A stretch of 64,000 nucleotides of DNA from Micromonospora ureilytica (lineage in GTDB: Bacteria > Actinomycetota > Actinomycetes > Mycobacteriales > Micromonosporaceae), in assembly GCF_015751765.1 (NCBI RefSeq), contig NZ_JADOTX010000001.1:3906001-3970000 (forward strand), in the 5' to 3' direction. Of the stretch, positions 1-7,997 are shown piece by piece. The translations under genes and the position numbers were made by a program. A model generated the notes under the pieces. The model made no database searches, had not been told where the DNA came from, and saw only the letters and a list, made by a program, of their open reading frames with translations. Every line of letters begins with the position of its first letter. Position 1 is the first letter of the stretch.

Positions 1-134
1 ACAACGATGTCCGGGGTGTCGTCGGTCGGCACCGCACGCACGTAGCCGGCCTGTTCGAGCAGGCCGGAGATCCGCTCAGAATCGTGCACGTTCATCTGGC
101 AGCCGTACGTCACGACGTTGTAGGTCCTAGCCAC
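1..134 (-). CDS. miaB: MiaB, tRNA 2-methylthio-N6-isopentenyladenosine synthase (N-terminal fragment, runs off the window)
   Basis: Only the first 44 codons are present; the rest lies beyond base 1. Reading leftward from a GTG at 134, the protein begins [20 protein letters not shown]. The YGCQMN motif carries the first cysteine of the N-terminal cluster-binding domain of methylthiotransferases and is characteristic of MiaB. MiaB is a radical-SAM enzyme that methylthiolates i6A37 in tRNA. An AAGGGG about 10 bases upstream supports the GTG start. RimO, at 56448-57956, is a paralogue from the same superfamily. The 196-bp gap to the divergent hydrolase gene shows nothing else I can name. Confidence 0.9.
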   Translation of the reverse strand, partial: MARTYNVVTYGCQMNVHDSERISGLLEQAGYVRAVPTDDTPDIV

Positions 135-330
135 CCTCTTGGTGCCCCTTCCCCTCGGGCTACCAGGGTAGCGGCCCGTTCGGGGGGCCCAACCCACCGG
201 CATTGACCCGCTGGCCCATGGCGGGCATCCACGACGGGCAGTACGCTGCACAACAAGAATGTGTTCTGGGCGATTTCGGGGGCTTTGCACTCGGCGCCGA
301 CGATGCGCGGCTCCGTTCACGGGGGAGCAC

Positions 331-1263
331 ATGACGACCCGCGGGAGGCCAACCGTGACGCGACAAGATGCGACACAGCGCACCGTCACGACCCCGGACG
401 GGCGGCACCTCGCGGTGGAGACCTCGGGAGCGCCGGACGGGCCGGCGGTCTTCCTGCTGCACGGCACCCCGGGCAGCCGCAGCGGCCCTCGACCCCGGGG
501 CATCGTCGTCTACCGCCTCGGCGTGCACCTCGTCTGTTACGACCGGCCCGGGTACGGCGACTCCGACCGGCACGAGGGCCGGCGGGTGGCCGACGCCGCC
601 GCCGACGTGGCGGCGATCGCCGACGACCTCGGCATCGACCGGTTCTCGGTGGTGGGCCGCTCCGGTGGCGGGCCACACGCCCTGGCCTGCGCCGCGCTGC
701 TGCCGGACCGGGTCACCCGGGCCGCCGTGCTGGTGGGGCTCGCCCCGGCCGGCGCGCCCGACCTGGACTGGTACGCGGGCATGGCGGAATCGAACGTGGA
801 GGACTACGGGCAGGCCGACGAGGACCTGGCCGAGCTGACGCTCAACCTGAAGGTTCGCGCGGACGAGGCCCGTCGGGACCCGATGACGCTGCTGGACTTC
901 CTCCGCCCCCAACTGCCCGACGAGGACATCCGGGTCGTCGACGACGTCGCGATCCGCCGACTGCTGACCGACATGTACTCCGAGGCGGTGCGGCACGGCC
1001 CCGAGGGTTGGATCGACGACGTGTTGGCGATCCGGCGCGGCTGGGGGTTCGACCTGGGCGCCATCCGCGCGGAGGTCCGGCTCTGGCACGGCGAGCAGGA
1101 CCGCTTCTCCCCGGTGGAGCACTCCCACTGGCTCGCCGCACGGATTCCGCGCGCCGAGGTGCAGGTGCAGCCCGGCGCCGCGCACTTCGGGGCGGTGGAG
1201 ATCCTGCCGCAGACCCTGACCTGGCTGGCCACGCCGGCCCTCGCGACTAGCCCGCAACTCTGA
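331..1263 (+). CDS. alpha/beta-fold hydrolase
   Basis: A 310-residue cytoplasmic protein of the alpha/beta hydrolase superfamily. The oxyanion-hole motif is LLHGTPGS (residues about 42-49). The nucleophile elbow is GRSGGG with Ser111. Asp257 (in HGEQDRFSP) and His285 (in GAAHFG) complete the expected Ser-Asp-His triad. The ATG at 331 was chosen because GGGGGAG lies about 4 bases upstream; the frame is open further upstream but shows no domain there. It stands alone: miaB is divergent on the left and fxsT is convergent on the right, separated by a hairpin. Substrate cannot be inferred; esterase, epoxide hydrolase or C-C hydrolase are all possible. Confidence 0.85.
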   Translation: MTTRGRPTVTRQDATQRTVTTPDGRHLAVETSGAPDGPAVFLLHGTPGSRSGPRPRGIVVYRLGVHLVCYDRPGYGDSDRHEGRRVADAAADVAAIADDLGIDRFSVVGRSGGGPHALACAALLPDRVTRAAVLVGLAPAGAPDLDWYAGMAESNVEDYGQADEDLAELTLNLKVRADEARRDPMTLLDFLRPQLPDEDIRVVDDVAIRRLLTDMYSEAVRHGPEGWIDDVLAIRRGWGFDLGAIRAEVRLWHGEQDRFSPVEHSHWLAARIPRAEVQVQPGAAHFGAVEILPQTLTWLATPALATSPQL

Positions 1264-1264
1264 G

Positions 1265-1286
1265 CGTCGGCCCAGCCGGGCCGACG
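1265..1286. terminator. bidirectional hairpin terminator between hydrolase and fxsT
   Basis: CGTCGGCCC (1265-1273) pairs perfectly with GGGCCGACG (1278-1286) across a 4-base AGCC loop. It begins one base after the hydrolase stop codon, in the 63-bp gap between convergent genes, so it could end transcripts from both sides. There is no U-tract, which is usual for actinobacterial hairpins. Confidence 0.7.
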
Positions 1287-1326
1287 GGCCGGCCCCGCCA
1301 CCCGACCCGCCCGCCGAACGACCGGG

Positions 1327-4300
1327 TCAGATCGTGTGTGGGTCGATCACCCGGACCACGAACCGCCGTTCGCGCAGGGTCTGCACGGTGGGATGTTCCA
1401 GACCGATCACCTCGGCCAGCCGGTCCGCAACGGCGCCGACGTCCTCGGTGGCCGGGCCGTCGCCGGCCCGCCTCGCCACCAGGGCGAGATCGCCGAGGCA
1501 GCGCAGCGTGTCGGGGTGGTCCGCACCGATCACCGCGGCCAGTCGGCCGGCGGTCTCCCGCAGCCGGTCCCGCGCCGACTCCCAGTCACCCTCCTCGGCG
1601 AGACACACCGCCTGGTTGACCTCCGCCGCGAGGGTGTGCGGGTGGTCCGGCCCGAGCACCTTGCGCAACTCGCCGACCGCCCGGGACGCCGACGCGAGTG
1701 CGTCCGACCTGCGCCCGAGCGCGCGCTCCGCCGCCGAGATGTTGCTCACCGTCGCCAGGGCGTGCGGGTGCTCCGGGCCGAGCCGGAGCAACTCCTCGAA
1801 CGCCTGGCGCACGGCGTTCATCTCGGTCAGGGCCCGAGCCGCGTCGCCGACGGCCAACAGGTTCGCCGCGCGACTCGACCGGCACGCCACAGTGTCCGGG
1901 TTGTCCGGACCGAAGCGTTCGTCGAGTTCGCGGTAGGCCGTCTCGAACATCGGCGTGGCCTCGCTGCCCCGACCGGAGCTGCGCAGCGACACCGCCAGGT
2001 TGACCTGAGCGGCGAGGCTCTGGCCGTCATCCGGCCCGAGCACCTCGCAGTACGTCTCGTACACCGTGCGCAGCAGGGTGGCCGACCTCTCGTACTCGCC
2101 GGCCTCCCGCAGGTCGCTGCCCAGCCGCACGGCGGAGACGAGGGTGTAGGGATGCGTGGGGCCGAGCACCAGCCGCCGCCGCTGGTGCACCTCGTCGTCC
2201 CATCGACGGGCCGACCGGTAGTCGCCGACCAGCCGGTACGACACGGCGAGGTTGTTGGCCGCGCTCAGCGTCCGGGGGTGGTCCTCGCCGAACACCTGCA
2301 GCCAGGAGGCGTAGGTGGACCGGTCCCGATCCAGGGCCTCGGCGTAGCGGCCGAGCGCCCGCAGGTCACCGCCGAGGCTGCCGGCGGTCATCAGACTGTG
2401 CGGATGCAGCGGGCCCAGCAGCCGGCGTTGCTCGGCCAGCACCGCCTCGTCCAGGTCCCGGGCCTCGTTGAACCGGCCCAGGCTGCGCAGGATGTTCGCC
2501 CGGTTGAACCGCAGGTGCAACAACTGTCGGCCCAGCGCCGAGGCCTCGACCTCGTCGTGCGTGTCGCCGAGCCGAGCGCTCCAGGTGTCGTCCACCTCCT
2601 GGCTGAACACGTCGGCCTGGTCCAGACCGCCGCGCTGCCACAGATAACGGACCCGGTCGATGAGCAGCTGACACACCGGCTCCTCCGGACAGGTAAGCGC
2701 CTCGGAGACCTCCAGGTGCGGCCAGAGCATGCGCAGCCGAGCCCAGGTGGTCGGGTCGTCCACGTCGCCCCGGGGCCGGGACGCGGCCAGCACCAGGTGC
2801 ACCTGGTGTCGGGCGGCGGTGATCTCGTCGTCGGTCATCCGGTCGCGGACCACCGCCTGCAACAGCCGGTGCACCTGCACCCGACCGCCCTGGACGTCGA
2901 GTTTGAGCAGTGCCAGGCGGTTGATCTGCTGGACCAGGGCGCCGCGCACGAGCCGCTCCGACACCGACGGGTCGAACGGCACCAGGGCCGCCGCCATCTC
3001 GTCGCTGTAGATGAGTTCGAGGGCGATCTCGGGGGCCAGCACCGAGCAGAGCTGCAACAGCCGGTACGCGGCGGGCGCCTGCTCGAGCAGCCGGTTCAGC
3101 GACAGATCCCAGGTCGCCTCCACGGAGAGCGCGCTGGGACCGTGCCGCTCGATCTGCCTCAGGTAGTCGGCGACCGACGTGCCGGTGTCGGCGAGCCAGG
3201 CGCCCGCCGCGGCCACCGCGATCGGCAGGTCGCCGAGCGCCTCGGCCACCCGGTCGGCCTCCTCGGCGCTGATCGTGGGCACCCGCTGGGCGAGGTGCGC
3301 CACGCTCTCGGTGCGGTCGAAGACGTCCACCTGGATCGGGTTCGCCCGGTCACCCCAGGCGCGGTTGCGGGAGGTCAGCAGGACGTGCCCGGGGCCCTGC
3401 GGCAGGAAGGGCTCGATCTGGTCGAGCTCCTCGGCGTTGTCGAGCACGACCAGCCACCGCTCGTACGGCTCACCACGGCCGAGCACCTGGAGCACCGACC
3501 GGACCGTGTCGGGCAGGGTCGGCCCGACGAGGATGCCGAGGCGACCGGCGAGGTCGGCGAGGGCGGTGTCGACGAACTGCGGCGGGTCCGCCACGATCCA
3601 CCAGACCACGTCGTACGCGGCCTTGAACCGGTGCACGTATTCCAGCGCCACCTGGGTCTTACCGACACCGCCCATGCCCTGCAGGGCGACCGGCAGCACC
3701 ACCGCGCTGCCCCCGCTCTGCAACTGCGCGCGCAGCCGCGCCAGGTCGTCCTCCCGGCCGGTGAACCGGGCGTTCCGGTTGGGGGCGTTGAAGATCAACG
3801 GCTCCGTGCCGGGGTAGCGGGTGGACCCGCCCGCCGGCCCGTCCGCCGACGACGGCACCGGCCGGCCGACCAGCCGCAACACCCGCTCCACGGCGGTCGC
3901 GGCGCTGACGTTGACCAGATTGGTGGAACTCTGGGACGGAAATTCCGCCAACGGGCGCAGGTCGGCGACGTACACGGCCAGGGCCGTCGAGCCGGTGCTC
4001 GTGTCGCGGTCGGGCAGACCACCGGACGGCGTCGCCACGTAGGCCGGCGAGACCACTGTCAGCGTGCGCGGGGCCGGCGTACCGGCGGACCCGACGGCGG
4101 CCGTCGGCTCCACCACCCGCAGCCCGGCCGAACTGAGCACCCGCTCCAGCCACTCGGCCCAGATGGCGTCCTCCGGCGCGTACCGGAGCACGATCTGATC
4201 GTCGATCGCCTCGGTGCGTCGGCGGAACCGGGCCTTGCCCCGCTCCCGCACCGACTCGTCCATCACGGGCAGCGCGGTCACCGCGCCGTCGGTGAGGATC

Positions 4301-5196
4301 CCGGTCAACGTCTCGAACGCGGCCAGCAGCGACGTCGGTGAGCCCGGCGGATCGCCGAACGTGGCGAGGGTCTCCTCGTACGCGTAGAACGGCCGGTACG
4401 GGACCTCCACCGCGGCCCAGTAACGCCGCCGTTCCGCCTCGGTCATGCCGGCCGGCAACCCGGCGAACCGACGCATGGCCAGCAGGCGGCCCGCCTCGGC
4501 CCGTTCCTTCTCGGCCTGGTCGACCCGCATCGGCACCGGCAGGACCCGAATGTCGCGCCGCCGGTACCGGTCCCGTACCGAGTGCGCCACCCGGGCCGCG
4601 CCGTCGATGCCCTGGTCGCTGAGCGTGAAACAGTCGACCAGAGTGTCCGGTAGGTGCAGGGTGCAGATGTCGGCGACGTCGCTCAACCCCGTCCGGCTGT
4701 CGATCAGGGTGAAGTCGTACTGGCGCTTCATGTCCGCCCGCAGCGCCTCGAAGAACTGCGCCCCGCCCAGCCGGTTGTAGAAGTTGTCCCAGTCCAGCCC
4801 GCTCACCGAGACGGCGTAGTCGCTGTTCTGCCGGCCGGCGGAGAGGAAGTCGAGGCCGCCGCCTTCGGGGAAGTTCCAGCGCAGCGAGAACGCGTGCCGC
4901 CCGACCCGGGCGTACTGCTCCATCCAGCGGTCCGGCCGGTCGTCGACCCGGGTGGTCTCCCACTCGTAGTCGCGGATCATGTCGATCACACCGCTGGTGC
5001 CCTGGATCGCCTCGGCGTCGAGGAACGGGTGGAAGAAGCGGTGCAGACCGGGTGACTCCAGGTCCCAGTCGGCGACGAGCACCCGCCGGCCGCTGGCCGC
5101 CAGGATCCAGGCCACGTTGGCCAGCGCCATCGTCCGGCCCGTCCCACCCTTGAACGAGTAGAAGGTGACGACCTGGCCTTCGCGATCGTTGTTCAT
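1327..5196 (-). CDS. fxsT: FxsT: FxSxx-COOH system protein with ATPase, TIR-like, NB-ARC and TPR regions
   Basis: A 1289-residue protein, last gene of the FXS operon. Residues 1-310 are a ParA/MinD-like ATPase with a deviant Walker A, FKGGTGRT (15-22), and an LIDSRTG strand near 164-170. Residues about 333-440 look TIR-like (IVLRYAPEDAIWAEWL, then a hydrophobic VVSPAYV strand). Residues about 470-760 are an NB-ARC/STAND ATPase with P-loop GMGGVGKT (507-514), Walker B-like WLVVLDNAEE (581-590) and LLTSRN (606-611). From about 880 to 1270 there are tetratricopeptide repeats with recurring GxxHPxTL units. This architecture matches the tetratricopeptide-repeat protein of FxSxx-COOH loci. Its ATG overlaps the stop of the upstream fxsC by 4 bases (ATGA), so translation is probably coupled. 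The biochemical role is unproven; STAND architecture suggests ligand-triggered oligomerisation or signalling. Confidence 0.85.
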   Translation of the reverse strand: MNNDREGQVVTFYSFKGGTGRTMALANVAWILAASGRRVLVADWDLESPGLHRFFHPFLDAEAIQGTSGVIDMIRDYEWETTRVDDRPDRWMEQYARVGRHAFSLRWNFPEGGGLDFLSAGRQNSDYAVSVSGLDWDNFYNRLGGAQFFEALRADMKRQYDFTLIDSRTGLSDVADICTLHLPDTLVDCFTLSDQGIDGAARVAHSVRDRYRRRDIRVLPVPMRVDQAEKERAEAGRLLAMRRFAGLPAGMTEAERRRYWAAVEVPYRPFYAYEETLATFGDPPGSPTSLLAAFETLTGILTDGAVTALPVMDESVRERGKARFRRRTEAIDDQIVLRYAPEDAIWAEWLERVLSSAGLRVVEPTAAVGSAGTPAPRTLTVVSPAYVATPSGGLPDRDTSTGSTALAVYVADLRPLAEFPSQSSTNLVNVSAATAVERVLRLVGRPVPSSADGPAGGSTRYPGTEPLIFNAPNRNARFTGREDDLARLRAQLQSGGSAVVLPVALQGMGGVGKTQVALEYVHRFKAAYDVVWWIVADPPQFVDTALADLAGRLGILVGPTLPDTVRSVLQVLGRGEPYERWLVVLDNAEELDQIEPFLPQGPGHVLLTSRNRAWGDRANPIQVDVFDRTESVAHLAQRVPTISAEEADRVAEALGDLPIAVAAAGAWLADTGTSVADYLRQIERHGPSALSVEATWDLSLNRLLEQAPAAYRLLQLCSVLAPEIALELIYSDEMAAALVPFDPSVSERLVRGALVQQINRLALLKLDVQGGRVQVHRLLQAVVRDRMTDDEITAARHQVHLVLAASRPRGDVDDPTTWARLRMLWPHLEVSEALTCPEEPVCQLLIDRVRYLWQRGGLDQADVFSQEVDDTWSARLGDTHDEVEASALGRQLLHLRFNRANILRSLGRFNEARDLDEAVLAEQRRLLGPLHPHSLMTAGSLGGDLRALGRYAEALDRDRSTYASWLQVFGEDHPRTLSAANNLAVSYRLVGDYRSARRWDDEVHQRRRLVLGPTHPYTLVSAVRLGSDLREAGEYERSATLLRTVYETYCEVLGPDDGQSLAAQVNLAVSLRSSGRGSEATPMFETAYRELDERFGPDNPDTVACRSSRAANLLAVGDAARALTEMNAVRQAFEELLRLGPEHPHALATVSNISAAERALGRRSDALASASRAVGELRKVLGPDHPHTLAAEVNQAVCLAEEGDWESARDRLRETAGRLAAVIGADHPDTLRCLGDLALVARRAGDGPATEDVGAVADRLAEVIGLEHPTVQTLRERRFVVRVIDPHTI

Positions 5197-6464
5197 CGGT
5201 TTTCTCCGTGGGGACGCGGTGGGGCCGGATCATCAGGCGGGAACGCGGGGTCGGTGGAAACTGTCGAGCCGGCCGCGGGCAGGCCGTCACGCAGGCTCGG
5301 CACCGGCTCCGGCGGTGATTCGAAGGAGACGACCGGGCCGTACTTGAGGAACTGGCGGCGTGCCTCGGTGACCAACGCCGGCATCAGGTCGACGAACTCC
5401 GGCATGCTGCACGCGCGCTTCACCTGGGGCCGACCGGCGTCGCTCAGCAACTGGGTCACCTCGGTGGCCCAACGGGTGACGTCCTGGGTGTCGTCGTCAT
5501 CGGTGACGACCAGCGGAACGACCCACTCCCGCAGGCCGTGCAGCATGCGGGCGAGAACCTCGGCCGCGTCCGGCGCCGCCGCGATCCACGGGTCGACAAG
5601 CAGCACGGCCGGCCGCCGATCCAGCAGCGCGGAGGCCTGCGCGAAGTCCTCGGTACGGGCCGACAGCCCCAGCCGCTCGGCGGTGCTGGCCGCGTACTCG
5701 GCGGCGGGCAGTTGCTGGCTGCGCCCGTACGGCCGCCAGAGCCGGCCGCTGGCGGCGTAGCCGGCGGGGTCGCGATCGGTCGGCAGCCGGTCCCGGGTCG
5801 GGGCCAGGACGGCGACGACGAAGTCCGGATCGGTCGGCGCCGGACGGACGACCTCGTCCAGACCGGGCGCCCGGGACGGGCCCATCGGTCGCCGCTCGGC
5901 GGTGTGCACGATCCGGCTCGCCAGGCGGCTCAGCAGGAGCTCGTACTGGGCGCGGTAGGAGGCCAGCATGCAGAACGCGCGCAGGCCGTCGGCGGCGTAC
6001 TCCGGGACGTCCCGGCCCAGGTCCAGGGCGGCGTCCAGCTCCGGATGGGCCTCCCACGGGGGGGACGGTATCCACAGCACCGGAGTGAGATGGCCGGCGG
6101 TGACCCGGGTCGACCCGGCGGCGGCCAGCCGGGCCCGGAAGGACTCCTGCTCCCCCAGCGCCCAGGGACGCTTGAAGTAGCCGGGTGAGTAGAGCGGGAC
6201 GAAGACCTCGGCGTCACCGAGCGCCTCGGCGAGCGCGGCCTTCCAGTCGGCGCCCAACGGGATGTGCTGGTCGAAGAAGCCGATCCGCATCCCGGCGACC
6301 GGTCGCGCCTGGCGTCGCACCTCGTCGGTCAGGTCGGCGAAGAACTGGCCGACCCAGACGTCGGCGTCGGCACGGGCGCCCGGCCGCGGCGCCGAGTGGG
6401 CGTAGCTCAGGAAGAAGTACGTCCCGCGCGCGCCCGATCGGCGCCGGTCCGTCGGCGGGCTCAC
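5193..6464 (-). CDS. fxsC: FxsC-type TIR-like protein of the FxSxx-COOH system
   Basis: A 423-residue protein. The first 200 residues are TIR-like: YFFLSYAHSAP (16-26), an aspartate-rich helix, GFFDQHIPLGADW (62-74), then EVFVPLYSPGYFKRPWALGE (86-105). The rest forms a second alpha/beta domain with AVLLVDPW and VVPLVVTDDDD strands, resembling the C-terminal domain of FxsC. The GTG at 6464 was chosen because it overlaps the upstream TGA by 4 bases (GTGA) and has GAGGAG 5-6 bases upstream. Any extension to an earlier start would lie entirely inside the upstream gene. The usual NADase catalytic glutamate of TIR domains cannot be assigned by eye, so enzyme activity is open. Confidence 0.8.
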   Translation of the reverse strand: MSPPTDRRRSGARGTYFFLSYAHSAPRPGARADADVWVGQFFADLTDEVRRQARPVAGMRIGFFDQHIPLGADWKAALAEALGDAEVFVPLYSPGYFKRPWALGEQESFRARLAAAGSTRVTAGHLTPVLWIPSPPWEAHPELDAALDLGRDVPEYAADGLRAFCMLASYRAQYELLLSRLASRIVHTAERRPMGPSRAPGLDEVVRPAPTDPDFVVAVLAPTRDRLPTDRDPAGYAASGRLWRPYGRSQQLPAAEYAASTAERLGLSARTEDFAQASALLDRRPAVLLVDPWIAAAPDAAEVLARMLHGLREWVVPLVVTDDDDTQDVTRWATEVTQLLSDAGRPQVKRACSMPEFVDLMPALVTEARRQFLKYGPVVSFESPPEPVPSLRDGLPAAGSTVSTDPAFPPDDPAPPRPHGENR

Positions 6465-7120
6465 TGCGGCTCCTCGGCGAACCTGTTGCACAGCTCGTCC
6501 ACGCTCGCCGGCACCCAGGGCTCGACCAGGTACGACCGGTGGATGGCCACGATCCGCTGCGCCAGCCGCCAGACCACCGCCCGGTACGCGTTCTCCCACT
6601 GCATGGTCAGCAAGCCATAGACCCCGTCCCGCTGGTAGTGCACCGCGATGTCGGGATCCGGCATCGCGGTCGGGGAGAAGCGCTGGATGTCGCGGAGCAC
6701 CCGAGGCAGTGCCGTGCCGTTCGTCGGCGACCAGGTGACCGGCACGATCGCCGTCTCGTGGATCGAGGCGGAGCTGTGTAGCGGGGTGATCCGTCGGCGG
6801 GAGAACGCGTCCCACTCCCGGCCACACCAGTCGCTGCCGAGCAGCGCGCTGGACACCAGAGGAACGAAGACCTGGCAGGTGCCGGCGGCCTGGAGAAGCT
6901 CCGGGCTCCAGCGTTCGCCGCCGGCGATGGAGGTGTCCAGGAAGCCGGCGTCCACTCCGGTCACCGGGCCGACCAACTCACTGACGTGGACGGAGAGGTC
7001 CTCGAAGAATCGGGAGACGTACTCGGCGGGTTTGCCGGTGGCCCGGCCGACCGGCGCCCGCGAATAGCTGATGAAGAAGAGCGGGGCGCGTGCTCTGGAG
7101 GGTGCGTCCACTGTGCTCAC
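6461..7120 (-). CDS. short TIR-like protein (FxsC N-terminal-type paralogue)
   Basis: A 219-residue protein similar along its length to the first half of the downstream fxsC product. It has LFFISYSRAP (14-23), GFLDTSIAGGERW (59-71), CQVFVPLVSSALLGSDWCG (82-100) and a later MQWENAYRAVVWRLAQRIV segment. It lacks the second domain of FxsC, so it is either a single-domain paralogue or one half of a split pair. The GTG at 7120 has GGAGGGG 5 bases upstream; an in-frame ATG at 7156 would add 12 residues. It lies 52 bp after the AAC(3)-like gene and overlaps fxsC by GTGA. Working with FxsC and FxsT is inferred from position. Confidence 0.75.
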   Translation of the reverse strand: MSTVDAPSRARAPLFFISYSRAPVGRATGKPAEYVSRFFEDLSVHVSELVGPVTGVDAGFLDTSIAGGERWSPELLQAAGTCQVFVPLVSSALLGSDWCGREWDAFSRRRITPLHSSASIHETAIVPVTWSPTNGTALPRVLRDIQRFSPTAMPDPDIAVHYQRDGVYGLLTMQWENAYRAVVWRLAQRIVAIHRSYLVEPWVPASVDELCNRFAEEPQ

Positions 7121-7172
7121 CGCTGCCCCTCCGCCCTCCCCACGCGGCCGGATCATCAGCGTAGTCCCCGCG

Positions 7173-7997
7173 TCAACGTTGCGCCGCCAACCGGTTCGCG
7201 GCGAACCAGGCAGTCGCGAAGTCGACAGCGGCTCGCGCCGGCAGGAGGCGGGCGTTGGCCCGCCCCACCCGACCGCGCCGCACCAACGGCGTCTCGTCGA
7301 GCGCCGCACCCACCTTCGGGAAGTCCCGGTCGTCCAGGTCGAGGGCCCGGAAGTCGAGGCGCACTCGCCGCCCGTCGACGAGCCGGAAGCAGTGGTAGTC
7401 GCGCTCGGGTAGCGGCACCGGCAGCCGGTACTCGGCCAGGTGCAGGCCGGTGCACGCCTCGTAGCCGAGGCCGAGCAGCAGGATCTGCCCGTCCGCCGCG
7501 TAGAGGCCGCCAACCGGTGAGCGTTCCCCCAGGTGGCAGGTGAGGTCGTGGCCGTCGGTGAGCTGCCGGGCCCGGGGGCCGAGCGCGGTGAAGGAGGTCT
7601 GCGGATGGTCACTGCGCACCGCACCGGGGATGCACCGGACGTACTCGGCGAGCGCACCCATCCGCTGGGAGGGGGTGGTCCGGCGGTCCCACCCCGGCAG
7701 CGCCGCCTCGTACCGCTCACGCCGCGCCCGGTCCATTCCCGCGGTGGCCGCCAGGTGGGCCCGGGAGGTTGTCGAGTTACCGTCGGTGTGGGTGGGCACC
7801 AGCAGCGTGCCGGCCGGGCCGAGGACGTCGCGCAGCGCGCCGGCGAGGGTCGCGGGGCCGTGCTCCAACGGGCCCACCCGACGGAGGCCGCAGTGCACGA
7901 GTAGGCACACCCCCGGGCGTACGCCCAGCGCCCGCAGGTCGTCGGCGAGGCGGGGACGGCCCAGTCTGGGCGGTGGGTGCTCATCTGGACCCGACAC
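7173..7997 (-). CDS. AAC(3)-family N-acetyltransferase embedded in the FXS locus
   Basis: A 274-residue protein of the antibiotic 3-N-acetyltransferase family. Visible hallmarks are LLVHCGLRRVG (32-42), TLLVPTHTDGN (64-74), the conserved RSDHPQTSFTALG block (128-140, with the family His-Pro pair) and ILLLGLGYEACTGLHLAEY (172-190). The true start appears to be the GTG at 7997, preceded by GGAGGGGAC and overlapping the end of fxsB by 17 bases; the ATG at 7984 is out of frame. Classical members acetylate the 3-amino group of aminoglycosides with acetyl-CoA. Because this gene is locked inside a peptide-modification operon, a substrate tied to the FXS product is as likely as drug resistance. Length is typical for the family. 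Confidence 0.85.
   Translation of the reverse strand: MSGPDEHPPPRLGRPRLADDLRALGVRPGVCLLVHCGLRRVGPLEHGPATLAGALRDVLGPAGTLLVPTHTDGNSTTSRAHLAATAGMDRARRERYEAALPGWDRRTTPSQRMGALAEYVRCIPGAVRSDHPQTSFTALGPRARQLTDGHDLTCHLGERSPVGGLYAADGQILLLGLGYEACTGLHLAEYRLPVPLPERDYHCFRLVDGRRVRLDFRALDLDDRDFPKVGAALDETPLVRRGRVGRANARLLPARAAVDFATAWFAANRLAAQR

Noticed and set aside
1336..4341. Long plus-strand open frame of about 1000 codons
   Set aside because: It is the antisense shadow of fxsT, arginine/histidine/proline-rich without domains, as expected in high-GC DNA.
7173..7997. Calling this gene an aminoglycoside resistance determinant
   Set aside because: The family fits, but its position inside the FXS operon makes the substrate uncertain.
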